Assembly (NCBI GenBank): GCA_944326305.1
Contig: CALVDL010000004.1
Span: 62,001-126,000, forward strand
DNA length: 64,000 bases
Reading direction: 5' to 3'
From: an uncultured Bacteroidales bacterium
GTDB lineage: Bacteria; Bacteroidota; Bacteroidia; Bacteroidales; UBA932
Shown here: positions 27,004-38,076 of the stretch, piece after piece
How the letters are laid out: every line of letters begins with the position of its first letter
Numbering within the stretch: position 1 is the first letter of the stretch
The notes under the pieces: model-generated
Seen by the model: only the letters and a program-made list of their open reading frames with translations
What the model was told of the DNA's origin: nothing
The model's database searches: none
Program-made: the position numbers and the translations under genes

Positions 27004-28335
27004 TTAGTCCTGCACACTGTCCGTCCCGGCTTCTCCGGTGCCGGACGCGCCATTGTTCTTCATCCTTATGTCCTTGACAATTACCTTGTCGATTCTCGCG
27101 CCGTCCATATCCACGACCTCGAACTCGAAGTTGCCCCAGACAGCTTTCTCCCCTGCTATCGGGACATGGTCGAGGACATCCAGTATCAGGCCGGCTACGG
27201 TAGTATATTCATATTCCTGCACTTCATCATCGAGGTCGAAGTGCATGATGAAATCATACATAGAGCACTGCCCGTCCACAATCCATCCGTCATTGTTCAG
27301 CCTTGCCACTATGTCCGGCTCCTTCTGGTGGTCATCGTTGACTGTCCCGACCAGGGCTTCCATGATGTCCTTGAGTGTGATGATGCCGCAGCATGAGCCG
27401 AATTCGTCGCATACAAGCGCACGGCTTATCTTCTTCCTCTTCATGTCCTCAAGGACAGTATAGACATTCATGTTCTCATGGAAATATACCGGTTCATGGG
27501 TCATCTTGCTGAGCTCGAAGCCCTCTTTCCCGACATTCAGTACAAAATCCTTCAAGGAAAGCACCCCCACCACATGGTCGAGATCTCCGTCGACAACAGG
27601 ATAGGCCTCAAAGATATTTTCCTCTATGGTATGCCTAATCTCCGCCTCGGACATCTCCAGGTCAAGGAACACTATGTCGTTGCGCAGAGTCATGATGGTG
27701 CTTACCTTCAGGTCCCCAAGCGCAAAGACACGGTCAACGATATCCTGCTCCACGGGAGAGACCTCGCCTTCATCCGTACCCTCCTGGATTATGGATTTGA
27801 TTTCCTCTTCCGTCACCTTCGATTCCTGGGCCTTGACCCCGAGCAGCTTCAGCACTCCCGCCGTGCTCTTTGCAAGCAGCCAGACAAACGGAGAGGTCAG
27901 GACTGAAATGGCCCTCATAGGCCCTGCAACGACCTTGGCGACCTTTTCTGAGGAGCTCATTGCTATCCTCTTCGGGACAAGTTCCCCGAGAAGGATCGTA
28001 AAATATGTGACCACAATCACGATTATGGTCTGCGCCACGGCAGAAGCGGCTCCGGATGCCATACCCGCATTGGAAAGCACCCTGGTGAACTCGGCTGCGA
28101 CCTTGTTGCCGGAAAAAATACCGGTAAGGATTCCGATCAAAGTTATGCCTATCTGGACAGCTGACAGGAACTTGTCAGGGTCTGAAGCAAGCTTCAAGGC
28201 TTTTTTCGCTGACTTCTGGCCTTTGTCAGCATCCGTCTGCAGACTGGATTTACGCGCCGATATAAGCGCTATTTCTGACATTGAGAAAATTCCGTTCAGG
28301 AGAATAAGGGCAAAAATGATTATTAGCTCTTCCAT
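27004..28335 (-). CDS. CNNM/CorC-HlyC-type membrane transporter with CBS domains (hemolysin family)
   Basis: A 443-residue protein with an N-terminal DUF21/CNNM transmembrane domain (about 1-190; GELVPKRIAMSS is the typical loop). A CBS pair (about 205-330) includes STIMTLRNDIVFLDLEMSEA and GIITLKDIMEALVG. A C-terminal CorC_HlyC domain occupies about 345-430. Homologues export or regulate Mg2+ and other divalent cations; the 'hemolysin' label is historical. The ATG is preceded by an extended purine-rich Shine-Dalgarno-like run (GAGGAGGAGGGGAT), rare in this phylum. It converges on ispG with 35 bases between. No perfect promoter is visible in the 123-base gap to psd, so readthrough from psd is possible. 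Confidence 0.9.
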   Translation of the reverse strand: MEELIIIFALILLNGIFSMSEIALISARKSSLQTDADKGQKSAKKALKLASDPDKFLSAVQIGITLIGILTGIFSGNKVAAEFTRVLSNAGMASGAASAVAQTIIVIVVTYFTILLGELVPKRIAMSSSEKVAKVVAGPMRAISVLTSPFVWLLAKSTAGVLKLLGVKAQESKVTEEEIKSIIQEGTDEGEVSPVEQDIVDRVFALGDLKVSTIMTLRNDIVFLDLEMSEAEIRHTIEENIFEAYPVVDGDLDHVVGVLSLKDFVLNVGKEGFELSKMTHEPVYFHENMNVYTVLEDMKRKKISRALVCDEFGSCCGIITLKDIMEALVGTVNDDHQKEPDIVARLNNDGWIVDGQCSMYDFIMHFDLDDEVQEYEYTTVAGLILDVLDHVPIAGEKAVWGNFEFEVVDMDGARIDKVIVKDIRMKNNGASGTGEAGTDSVQD

Positions 28336-28458
28336 ATCCCCTCCTCCTCACTGATTGTATTGTAACTGCACGACAAGGGGACGGAATCGTCCGGCTCGCC
28401 GCAAATTTCAAACGTTGCCGGTTGGCTGTTCTGTGCTGTAATCTCGTTCATCTTATAA

Positions 28459-29109
28459 TTATAATTCAGCTATAATCGTTTCACAGGCCCTGACCTCATC
28501 TCCGATATTCACCTTGATGTCTGCAGTCAGGGGCAGATACATGTCTATCCTGGACCCGAACTTTATTATACCGCACTGGGAACCCTTTTCACTGATGTTC
28601 CCAACCTTTGCATAACACACTATCCTTCTAGCGAATGTGCCTGCAAGCTGCTTGAAGAAGACTTCCCCGTACATGTTCTTTACGGCCACGGAAGTATGTT
28701 CGTTCAGCTCCGAAGCCTTGGGCAGGAAAGCCAGCAGATATTTCCCGGGATGGTATTTGTAATAGGTAACTTCTCCCGAAATGGGCCAGAAGTTGACATG
28801 CACATTAAAAAAATCCATATACACAGATACCTGGATGCACTCTCCCTTGATGTATTCGCTCTCATAGACCTTGTCTATAATGACAACCTCCCCGTCTGCG
28901 ACGGATGTCACAGCCCTTTCCCCTGCCGAGGTCTCCCTGTCGGGCACCCTGAAAAAGTAGAGGACAAAACCCATAAAGAAAATGAAGGCCCCGGCAAGCG
29001 GATATGAGACGAACACACAGCTTATATAATGGAGCACGACATAAATCATCAGGGCGCAGAACGCCCAGATAGCCAATATCGTACCTCTGCCCGCCTTATG
29101 GATAGTCAT
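28459..29109 (-). CDS. psd: Phosphatidylserine decarboxylase (short, archaeal-type)
   Basis: A 216-residue proenzyme of the short PSD-A group, which makes phosphatidylethanolamine from phosphatidylserine. Two N-terminal transmembrane segments (about 10-55) anchor it. The self-cleavage site that yields the pyruvoyl group is the GS of IKFGSRIDMYLP near residue 186, close to the C-terminus as in the family. HVNFWPISGEV is another family block. Phosphatidylserine synthase (pssA), often next to psd in this phylum, is not seen nearby. A two-box promoter directly precedes the gene, separating it from cdsA upstream. Confidence 0.92.
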   Translation of the reverse strand: MTIHKAGRGTILAIWAFCALMIYVVLHYISCVFVSYPLAGAFIFFMGFVLYFFRVPDRETSAGERAVTSVADGEVVIIDKVYESEYIKGECIQVSVYMDFFNVHVNFWPISGEVTYYKYHPGKYLLAFLPKASELNEHTSVAVKNMYGEVFFKQLAGTFARRIVCYAKVGNISEKGSQCGIIKFGSRIDMYLPLTADIKVNIGDEVRACETIIAEL

Positions 29110-29143
29110 GCTTCTACGTATTTTGTATATGAAAAATCCGGTA

Positions 29144-29174
29144 CAAATTTAGAAACTGTTTTGATTTTTTTCAA
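29144..29174 (-). promoter_or_regulatory. Bacteroidota-type promoter of psd
   Basis: On the minus strand the -7 box is TAAATTTG (29144-29151) and the -33 box is TTG (29172-29174), with a 20-base spacer. The leader to the psd ATG would be about 30 bases. Confidence 0.55.
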
Positions 29175-29215
29175 AAATTCTTTTATTCCTCTTTCAGGGA
29201 CAAATTATAGCTTCC

Positions 29216-30056
29216 TCACCATAGAATATTATGTACCATCAGGTAGATGACGCCGACCGGTATTGCGAAAAGGGCACTGTCGAACCTGTCGAGCATGCCC
29301 CCGTGCCCCGGGATAAGGTTGCCGGAATCCTTGAGGGCATAGTGCCTTTTCCACTGTGATTCCACCAGGTCTCCGTACACTCCTGAAATATTCATCAGGA
29401 CAGCCAGTACGATACAGTTCACCAGGCGGTACGATTCCGGAAGGAAACCTGTACGGTGCAGTACTATGGCAGTGGCTATAGCCATCAGGAATCCGCCCCA
29501 GAAGCCTATCCATGATTTCTTCGGTGATATTTCAGGGAAGAGCTTCTTCCCGAATCTCTGGCCGAGTGCCATCCCGAACATGTACGCCCCGACATCGGAA
29601 GCCCATATTATGATGAAGAAACCGAGCAGGAGATGTCCGGAAAATTCCCCTCCCAGAGAAAACACAGCGAAATTCGTAAGCGTCATAGGGACCGCAATAT
29701 AAAGTATCGCGGTATACAGGTTCGCGAATTTGCCGAAATCCGTCTTGTCCTTCACATAAAGCGAATTGATCATGACGATGAAAATAGGGATCATAGCAAG
29801 TATCACCAGCCTGCCGGGAAAATTCCAGACATGCCCCCTGTAAAGGAAAGTCAGGGCGAACAGTGTCACTGCCGCGAATATAGCCAGAGCCCTGGAAAAC
29901 TTGTACTCGTCCCCCATCGTCATCTTGAAGAACTCGTGCATCATGGTCGCCATGATAAAGATCATGACAGCCGCAAACAGATACTTGTTCAGGAGCAGGG
30001 CCACCACCATGACGGCGACGAATCCTGCCCCTGAAAGAGCCCTTATGATTAAATTC

Positions 30057-30067
<11 letters not shown>
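29216..30067 (-). CDS. cdsA: Phosphatidate cytidylyltransferase (CDP-diacylglycerol synthase)
   Basis: A 283-residue integral membrane enzyme that makes CDP-diacylglycerol from phosphatidate and CTP, the branch point for phospholipids. About seven or eight transmembrane segments are visible. The CDS signature is complete near the C-terminus, with S-x-x-K-R in ESQWKRHYALKDSGN followed by LIPGHGGMLDRFDS. SPKKSWIGFWGG is a second family block. Its start overlaps the end of ftsH by 11 bases, so it is translated from the same mRNA (rsfS-ftsH-cdsA). Together with psd it forms the phospholipid part of the cluster. Confidence 0.94.
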
Positions 30068-32075
<2,008 letters not shown>

Positions 32076-32109
32076 TCTTGATATAAAAAGGTTTGGGTCA
32101 TGCAGAAGC

Positions 32110-32466
32110 CTACATGTTGTCGGAATATTCCGTCCTGCCGGCATCCGCCCACAGATCCTCGAGCCTGTAGAAATCCCTGTACTGGGTCTGGAAGACATGC
32201 ACCACTATGTCGCCGTAATCAATGATTATCCAGAAGGCATTCTCCTTTCCCTGGGATCTCAGAGGTTTCCTGCCACAGCCGGAAATCATCTTGTCCTCCA
32301 CGTTATCGGCTATGGCAGAAACATTTGTTGTAGATTCTGCACTGCATACGATAAAATAGTCAGAGATGGCTGTACCGATTTTTTTCAGGTCAAGGGAAAC
32401 GATGTTCTGCCCCTTCTTCTCGAGCATTGCGTCTGCTATGACATCAAGTTCGTTCTTATGATTCAT
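32110..32466 (-). CDS. rsfS: Ribosome silencing factor RsfS (Iojap/YbeB)
   Basis: I use ATG 32466 (118 residues: MNHKNELDVIADAMLEKKGQ). An upstream in-frame ATG at 32526 would run through the shared promoter region and is unlikely. RsfS binds ribosomal protein L14 and blocks subunit joining when nutrients are short. Family blocks are present: DYFIVCSAESTTNVSAIADNV, a central W (ENAFWIIIDYGDIVVHVF) and the C-terminal YRLEDLWADA. It precedes ftsH by 34 bases, an arrangement common in the phylum. A -7 box TATATTTG on the minus strand at 32502-32509 could drive the operon. Confidence 0.9.
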   Translation of the reverse strand: MNHKNELDVIADAMLEKKGQNIVSLDLKKIGTAISDYFIVCSAESTTNVSAIADNVEDKMISGCGRKPLRSQGKENAFWIIIDYGDIVVHVFQTQYRDFYRLEDLWADAGRTEYSDNM

Positions 32467-32487
32467 CTTTTTTGAATATTCTGATAT

Positions 32488-32509
32488 TAAATTTGCAGAC
32501 GCAAATATA
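32488..32509. promoter_or_regulatory. Divergent -7 boxes for birA and rsfS-ftsH-cdsA
   Basis: TAAATTTG on the plus strand (32488-32495, toward birA) and TATATTTG on the minus strand (32502-32509, toward rsfS) both match TAnnTTTG. They lie six bases apart, so polymerase binding toward one gene could hinder the other. Good -33 boxes are lacking. Confidence 0.4.
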
Positions 32510-32525
32510 AACAAAATCTGCACCA

Positions 32526-33281
32526 ATGAAAAATATGACAGATATTATATGGTATGAAACCATTGATTCTACAAACAACCAGGCAAAAAGACTCCTGCCT
32601 GACATATCCGGCACCACCATCATTGCAGCCAGGAACCAGACGGCAGGACGCGGCCAGAGGGGGAACACGTGGAACAGCGAACCGGGCAGCAACCTTACCT
32701 TCAGCATGATATTCAAATCAGACCACGGGCCGGCCGGCAGCATACCGGCAGACTGCCAGTTTGTCATAAGCGAGGCGGCGGCCTTGGGCGTTAAGGATTT
32801 TCTGTCATCCGAAGGAGTGGAGTCAAGGATCAAATGGCCCAATGACATCTACGTATCCGACAGCAAAATATGCGGAATTCTCATAGAAAACACCATAAAC
32901 AGCGGAAAACTGACCGGAAGCATAGTGGGTATCGGACTGAATCTCAACCAGAAGACATTCCCTCCTGAAATCCCGAATCCCGTTTCCCTTTCCCTTGTCA
33001 CCGGCAGGGCATATGCCCCGGAAGAGGTGCTGCCGGAACTTGCCGCTGCAATACTCGCACGCATGGATGAAGCGGTATCGTATCCGGACCGCCTCCGCGC
33101 CGGATATTTAGGTTCCATGTACAGGAAAGACATCCCTGCCCGCTATACAGACTGCAGGAGCGGGAAAGAATTCACCGGCATAATACGCGGAATATCAGAC
33201 GCCTCCCTCCTTCAGGTTGAACAGGAGGACGGGAAAATTGAAGAGTTTTCTTTCAAGGAGATAGCCTATATCATCTCATAG
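32526..33281 (+). CDS. birA: Biotin--[acetyl-CoA-carboxylase] ligase, no DNA-binding domain
   Basis: A 251-residue biotin protein ligase that attaches biotin to carboxylase carrier proteins through biotinyl-AMP. The ATP/biotin loop AGRGQRGNTWNSEPGSNLTF (about 41-60) and KWPNDIYVSDSKICGILIEN (about 101-120) are the family's key blocks. A small C-terminal SH3-like domain follows (about 205-250). It lacks the N-terminal helix-turn-helix of E. coli BirA, so it should not act as a repressor. Its 3' end overlaps the convergent rpe gene by 11 bases. Confidence 0.93.
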   Translation: MKNMTDIIWYETIDSTNNQAKRLLPDISGTTIIAARNQTAGRGQRGNTWNSEPGSNLTFSMIFKSDHGPAGSIPADCQFVISEAAALGVKDFLSSEGVESRIKWPNDIYVSDSKICGILIENTINSGKLTGSIVGIGLNLNQKTFPPEIPNPVSLSLVTGRAYAPEEVLPELAAAILARMDEAVSYPDRLRAGYLGSMYRKDIPARYTDCRSGKEFTGIIRGISDASLLQVEQEDGKIEEFSFKEIAYIIS

Positions 33282-33909
33282 CTGCAACAGCAGCGGCAGG
33301 GTCGGAGGCCTTGAAAACAGCGCTTCCGGCCACAAGTATGTCTGCCCCGGCCTCCGCCAGAGCGGCCGCATTGACCGGTGACACACCTCCGTCCACCTCT
33401 ATCTTCACGTCCAGTCCCCTGCGCAGGATCTCCATCTTGAGTGTCCTTACCCTTTCATAGGTGGTCTCTATGAATTTCTGGCCCCCGAATCCGGCAAATA
33501 CAGACATCACCAGGACAAAGTCACAGCTTTCCAGATACGGGAACACTCTTTCTACCGGGACATCCGGATTGAATGCGATTCCCGCCTTCATGCCGCAGGA
33601 ATGTATCAGGCCCATTACCGAAAGCGGTGCCTCCATGGCTTCCAGATGTGCGCTGAGCATGGCAATACCAGTCTTTGCGAACCGCTCCACATACTTTTCG
33701 GGATGCACGATCATAAGATGCGCGTCCATCGGCCTGGCCGCCTTCGAGGCTATGGCCTCCACAACAGGGAAACCATATGAGATGTTCGGGACAAACACCC
33801 CGTCCATTATATCAAGGTGGAAAAGGTCTGCGTGGGAGTTGACTGTCTCTACGTCATGCTCCAGATGCAGGAAATCCGCTGAAAGCATCGAAGGAGCTAT
33901 CTGTACCAT
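33271..33909 (-). CDS. rpe: Ribulose-phosphate 3-epimerase
   Basis: A 212-residue TIM-barrel epimerase interconverting ribulose 5-phosphate and xylulose 5-phosphate in the pentose phosphate pathway. I choose ATG 33909, since MVQIAPSMLSADF matches the usual start; ATG 33936 would add nine residues and overlap pepD. Active-site blocks: LFHLDIMDGVFVPNISYG with catalytic Asp, DAHLMIVHP, and the second Asp in IEVDGGVSPVNA. The metal-binding His residues are visible in FHLDIMDG and AHLMI. It lies 10 bases after pepD on the same strand and overlaps birA tail-to-tail. Confidence 0.93.
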   Translation of the reverse strand: MVQIAPSMLSADFLHLEHDVETVNSHADLFHLDIMDGVFVPNISYGFPVVEAIASKAARPMDAHLMIVHPEKYVERFAKTGIAMLSAHLEAMEAPLSVMGLIHSCGMKAGIAFNPDVPVERVFPYLESCDFVLVMSVFAGFGGQKFIETTYERVRTLKMEILRRGLDVKIEVDGGVSPVNAAALAEAGADILVAGSAVFKASDPAAAVAAMR

Positions 33910-33919
33910 ATCATGGAAT

Positions 33920-35359
33920 TTATCTTGTTGATTCACTGTAGGTCATGATGACATCATCCAGCAGCAAGACGAATTTGTCAAGGGATTTCAGGTCAAGCCT
34001 TTCCCCCGGGGCATGCACTCCCCTGAGCGTCGGGCCGAATGAAATCATGTCAAGGTCCGGGTATTTGTTCAGGAAAAGCCCGCATTCGAGCCCGGCGTGG
34101 ATTGCCTTTACGGCCGGCTCTGTAGAGAAGAGCTTCTCGTATGACCTCCTGCAGACTTCAAGTAGAGCGGAATTCATGTCAGGTTTCCATCCCGGGTATT
34201 CGGAAGCGTGTGTGACCTCCGCGCCGGCAAGACTGAAACATGCCTCCACCTTCGCCGCAGCGCATCTGCATTTTGATACGACAGACGACCTCTGGCTTGT
34301 ACCTACGCGTATCACGCCAGGTTCTGTCATCTTGACCGATGCAAGGTTTGAGGAGGTCTCGACAAGCCCCGGAATATCAAGGCTCATCTCCAGAACACCG
34401 TGCGGGGCTGCAAACAGAGATCTGACAAGTCCCTGTGACACCACCGGATCAATTGCAGCGGCGGATACATCCTCAATGCAGGTAATTTCCGCACAAACGT
34501 CAGGATCCGAGGCAGCAAATTCGGCTTTCAGGTCTTTTATGAAATCACCGAACCTGCCTACGGTCTCCTCCGGAGCCTTGACAGCAATGACTGCTTCTGC
34601 CTCACGTGCAATCGCGTTGCGCTTGTTGCCACCGCCTATGCTGCAGAGATCAAAACCATGCTCAGATTCCATGTAGAGGAACCTTGCAAGCTGCTGGAGG
34701 GCATTACAGCGTCCTTTATTTATGTCATCACCGCTGTGGCCACCTAAACAATTGAATATCTTCATTTTTAACAAAAAAGTATTTGACTGTAACTTTTTTG
34801 TTTTGTATCGGAATTGCGCCGTTGTATCGATTCCGCCGGCACATCCTACGAAAAGTTCGCCCTCATCTTCAGAGTCGAGGTTGATAAGTATCTTTCCGGA
34901 GAAAAAACCCGGTTCAATAGCGTTCGCCCCGTCGAGGCCGGTCTCCTCGGACACAGTGAAAAGGCTTTCAATCCGGCCAGTCGGTGCAGGATCTTCAACG
35001 GCTGCAAGAGCTGCCGCCATGCCGATACCGCAGTCAGCCCCGAGGGTAGTGTCCCTGGCAATCATCCACCCGTCTTCAATCACATACTTTATCGGATCCC
35101 TGGAGAAATCATGCTCCACACCTGAATTCTTCTCGCATACCATATCGGAATGGCTCTGGAGCACCAGGACGGGAACATTTTCCTTTCCCTCTGCGGCTTC
35201 CTTGATAATCAGGACATTGCCTGTCTTGTCTGTTTTACACTGGAGTGAACGGGCTGCAGCGAACTGCTGCAGATAAGCAATGATCTGCTCCTCATGCCCG
35301 GACTCACGTGGAACCCGGGTGATTTCCTTGAAGATTTCAAGAACCCTGTCTGAATTCAT
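33920..35359 (-). CDS. pepD: Cytosol nonspecific dipeptidase (aminoacyl-histidine dipeptidase, M20C)
   Basis: A 479-residue two-zinc peptidase of the M20 family, which releases amino acids from dipeptides, Xaa-His among others. The first metal ligand is in VLQSHSDMVCEK, the bridging Asp in TLGADCGIGMA, the catalytic Glu pair in FTVSEETGLDGA and the next Asp ligand in LINLDSEDEG. A dimerisation lid domain spans about 190-380, and the last His ligand falls near the C-terminus (SFGPTLRGVHAPGERL). It has no signal peptide. It is transcribed between dnaA (27 bases upstream) and rpe (downstream). Confidence 0.93.
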   Translation of the reverse strand: MNSDRVLEIFKEITRVPRESGHEEQIIAYLQQFAAARSLQCKTDKTGNVLIIKEAAEGKENVPVLVLQSHSDMVCEKNSGVEHDFSRDPIKYVIEDGWMIARDTTLGADCGIGMAAALAAVEDPAPTGRIESLFTVSEETGLDGANAIEPGFFSGKILINLDSEDEGELFVGCAGGIDTTAQFRYKTKKLQSNTFLLKMKIFNCLGGHSGDDINKGRCNALQQLARFLYMESEHGFDLCSIGGGNKRNAIAREAEAVIAVKAPEETVGRFGDFIKDLKAEFAASDPDVCAEITCIEDVSAAAIDPVVSQGLVRSLFAAPHGVLEMSLDIPGLVETSSNLASVKMTEPGVIRVGTSQRSSVVSKCRCAAAKVEACFSLAGAEVTHASEYPGWKPDMNSALLEVCRRSYEKLFSTEPAVKAIHAGLECGLFLNKYPDLDMISFGPTLRGVHAPGERLDLKSLDKFVLLLDDVIMTYSESTR

Positions 35360-35386
35360 ATAATGGTATAATTATGCGGCAGCCAT

Positions 35387-36814
35387 CTACCTCACAGGCA
35401 CGAGCATCTTCTCGATATCGGTGACGTACTGCTTGAAATTCTTGTCAATAGTCATCAGATCGGATACCGTAGTGCATGCATGCAGTACGGTAGCATGGTC
35501 CTTCCCTCCGAGTTCGGCACCGATAGTTGCCAAAGAGCAGTTGATCAGGCTCCTGCTCATATACATGGCAATCTGTCTCGCCTGCACTATCTGACGCTTC
35601 CTCGACTTGGAGAGCAAGGTGTCGCGGGTAATGTTGAAATAGTCGCAGACAGCTTTCTGGACCTTGTCGATGGTAATGTCAACCTCCTTCTCCCCTACAA
35701 TATTCTCTGTGATATGCTCCGCCATCCCCACTGTCACCTCCTTGTGCGCCAGCGTAGCGTTGGCTATAAGGGAAATCAGCGTCCCCTCAAGTTCGCGGAA
35801 ATTGGAAGTGATCCTTGTCGCAAGATAGATAAGCACATCATCGTTTATGGACACTCCCTCCCTGAAGCTCCTTGCCTTCAGCATGGCAAGACGCGTGGAG
35901 AAATCCGGTTTTGTAAGCTCCACGGAAAGTCCCCATTTGAGGCGGGAAAGAAGCCTTTCCTCGAAGTTCTGCAGATCCACGGGAGGCCTGTCAGACGTAA
36001 ATATCAGCTGCTTTCCGGACTGATGCAGATGGTTGAATATGTGGAAGAACGCATTCTGGGTCCCCGGAGATACGAGCTCCTGGATGTCATCGACTATCAG
36101 TACATCCATCTTCATGTAGAATGCGAGGAAATCGACCAGCTTGTTCTTCACGCTGACCGCATCCATGTACTGTGTCTTGAACCTGTTTGCGGGCACATAC
36201 AGTACAACAAGCTCCGGATGCTTCTCCTTTATCGCGATACCGATAGCCTGAGCCAGGTGTGTCTTGCCGAGCCCCGGGCCTCCGAAAAGGAACAGCGGGT
36301 TGAACGGCGTCTTGCCTGGGGCATCGGAAATGCTTTCCCCGGCAGTAATGCCCATCTTGTTGCATTCACCCTCAATGAGGTTGCCGAAACAGTATATGGG
36401 ATTGAGCTGCGGATTTACCTGCACCCTGTGTGTCGCTGTGCCGGGAAAGACTAGTGGACCCGGATTGGCTGCCTGGGCACAGGAACTCGAGATGTTTATC
36501 GCTTTATTGACCGGAGCATGGCCATGGGCCGCAGGGTATGTCATCGGAGGCTGCACAGTCACAGGCTTCACCATGTACTGGAGCTTCGCCCCGGTCCCGA
36601 GCTCCCTTTTGAGGGTCTTTTTCAGGACATCGAGAAAGCACTCCTCCAGATACTCGCGGAAAAACTCCGTCGGCACTTCGACTGTAAGAGTGGAGTCAAC
36701 CAGAGAAACGGGTCTTATGGGTTTGAACCAGACAGCGAACTGCTGAGGTTCCACTATCTGCTCGATAATCCGAAGACAGTTGTTCCATGCGACAATGTGT
36801 TTCTCTGAAAGCAT
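35387..36814 (-). CDS. dnaA: Chromosomal replication initiator protein DnaA
   Basis: A 475-residue DnaA, which opens the chromosome origin. Domain I is at about 1-95 and a flexible domain II at about 96-140. The AAA+ domain III has Walker A FGGPGLGKTHLAQ near 172-184, Walker B VLIVDDIQEL and sensor II around RLKWGLS. Domain IV carries the DNA-binding signature with GGKDHATVLHACTTV near the C-terminus. The gene is followed by pepD and rpe on the same strand. The AT-rich 280 bases upstream of it stand out from the surroundings. Confidence 0.96.
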   Translation of the reverse strand: MLSEKHIVAWNNCLRIIEQIVEPQQFAVWFKPIRPVSLVDSTLTVEVPTEFFREYLEECFLDVLKKTLKRELGTGAKLQYMVKPVTVQPPMTYPAAHGHAPVNKAINISSSCAQAANPGPLVFPGTATHRVQVNPQLNPIYCFGNLIEGECNKMGITAGESISDAPGKTPFNPLFLFGGPGLGKTHLAQAIGIAIKEKHPELVVLYVPANRFKTQYMDAVSVKNKLVDFLAFYMKMDVLIVDDIQELVSPGTQNAFFHIFNHLHQSGKQLIFTSDRPPVDLQNFEERLLSRLKWGLSVELTKPDFSTRLAMLKARSFREGVSINDDVLIYLATRITSNFRELEGTLISLIANATLAHKEVTVGMAEHITENIVGEKEVDITIDKVQKAVCDYFNITRDTLLSKSRKRQIVQARQIAMYMSRSLINCSLATIGAELGGKDHATVLHACTTVSDLMTIDKNFKQYVTDIEKMLVPVR

Positions 36815-37094
36815 TTGATTTTGATGTCCGGTTAAATTTGATTACTACAAGTTTGTCTCAAAACGGTTACAAAGGTGGTGAAAAAAATTTTTATAATTTT
36901 ATCAATTATCTATTGCTTATTATCTTTTTTTTACATCAACCGTTTTTTGTTTCTGTAGCTAATCTGTTTTTATAAGATATTGATTTACAATACTTTAAAA
37001 AATATAAAAATACCCAAACATCAAATAATCACGTTATAGCAATTTAGAATAATTATAAATTAATAAAATCGTCCGGAAACCTTTGGCATTCCGG
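36815..37094. other. AT-rich non-coding spacer beside dnaA, possible origin region
   Basis: This 280-base gap between dnaA and the MCE gene is far more AT-rich than the genes around it, with runs such as TTTTTTATAATTTTATC. That is the character of a DNA-unwinding element. I could not find clear DnaA boxes (TTATCCACA), only loose TTATC matches. Many Bacteroidota origins are not next to dnaA, so calling it oriC is speculative. No gene or tRNA is visible in it. Confidence 0.3.
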
Positions 37095-38009
37095 TCAGAA
37101 TATAGAAATTCTAATGTATTTTTTGGGGTTTTCTTCTATTTTTTTCAAGAGTCTGTCGGCATCCGAAATCAGCGCCTCGAAAGAATCATATACCTTTCCG
37201 TCATAGAGAAGCTTCCCGAGAGTGCCGTCCGGATCCTGGAGACTTTCCATAAAACCCTTGAACGAAAGTACGAGCCCTTCTATGTCCGCCCTGCCGAGGG
37301 ATGCCGCCACGGAATCCACCCCCGATATTGCGCTGTCCGCCTTAACGGCCACCGAATCCAGCCTGGCGCTGAAGGATACCATATTGTCGATGAAAAGTTC
37401 AAGCTCGTCCGACCTGTTCCCCAGGACGGAGGAAATCTTCCTCGCTTCATACATGGTCCCGTCAAGTTTCTGCAGTATGCCACGCAGAGCGTCCCTGTTC
37501 TCCTTGCCGAGCACTTCATTCAGGGAAACTGCCACGGAATCCAGGTTCTCCACAGCACTCGCCGCCTTTGCCAGCAGCGGTGCCATCTGCTCCGAGATAG
37601 AAGCGAGCATGTCAGGCTGTGAAGAAGGGGCCAGGACAGCACCGTCCTTCGCATTGACCTCCGACACGCCATGGTCTATGCGGATAGCCTTCCCGCCCAT
37701 GATGTCACGGCTGTATATTGTCATTTTCGAATCTTCCGGGATACGGAATTTCTTCAGGACCGAGCATGTGACATCAAAACGGTCGGTCCCAGGATTGTAT
37801 TCGACCGAAGCAACCGTACCGGCCTTGTACCCTTTGATATATACCGGATCCGACTGCACAAGCCCTTCTATATTGTCATAGGATGACACTACGTACATCT
37901 CTCTGTTGAATATATCCTTCCCCCGCAGGAAGTTGATTACGAAAAAAGAAATCAGCAGCACTGCCAGCACGAAGCAACCGATCTTGAATTCTCTGGTGAT
38001 TTTTTTCAT
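37095..38009 (-). CDS. MlaD/MCE-family lipid-transport substrate-binding protein
   Basis: A 304-residue MCE protein. One N-terminal transmembrane helix (about 9-27) anchors it in the inner membrane. The MCE domain (about 35-115) has GLVQSDPVYIKGYKAGTVASV and the typical IPEDSKMTIYSRDIMGGK region. The remaining C-terminal part (about 125-300) is mostly helical or coiled coil (repeated AVKADSAISGVDSVAAS-type heptads), which in this family can form a periplasmic tube. Family members bind phospholipids for transport across the periplasm. The MlaE permease and MlaF ATPase genes are not beside it here. It lies downstream of the amidase gene but has its own two-box promoter. Confidence 0.88.
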   Translation of the reverse strand: MKKITREFKIGCFVLAVLLISFFVINFLRGKDIFNREMYVVSSYDNIEGLVQSDPVYIKGYKAGTVASVEYNPGTDRFDVTCSVLKKFRIPEDSKMTIYSRDIMGGKAIRIDHGVSEVNAKDGAVLAPSSQPDMLASISEQMAPLLAKAASAVENLDSVAVSLNEVLGKENRDALRGILQKLDGTMYEARKISSVLGNRSDELELFIDNMVSFSARLDSVAVKADSAISGVDSVAASLGRADIEGLVLSFKGFMESLQDPDGTLGKLLYDGKVYDSFEALISDADRLLKKIEENPKKYIRISIF

Positions 38010-38028
38010 AGCAGTATGATTTTTCTCC

Positions 38029-38060
38029 CAAATGTAAGGCTAATTTAGTTTGTTTTCCAA
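38029..38060 (-). promoter_or_regulatory. Bacteroidota-type promoter of the MCE gene
   Basis: On the minus strand the -7 box is TACATTTG (38029-38036) and the -33 box is TTG (38058-38060), with a 21-base spacer. It lies about 20 bases before the ATG and just after the amidase stop codon. Confidence 0.5.
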
Positions 38061-38076
38061 TAAAAAGGGGCATCCA

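Noticed and set aside
28323..28451. 42-codon frame between psd and the CNNM transporter, overlapping the transporter start
   Set aside because: It has an ATG and overlaps like a coupled leader, but no promoter, no RBS and no recognisable sequence. It may be real but cannot be supported.
32076..32198. Longer N-terminus for FtsH
   Set aside because: The extra 41 residues overlap rsfS and do not resemble FtsH; the ATG at 32075 gives a normal start.
36815..37094. Canonical DnaA boxes in the AT-rich spacer
   Set aside because: Only loose TTATC matches without the CACA half; not enough to annotate boxes.
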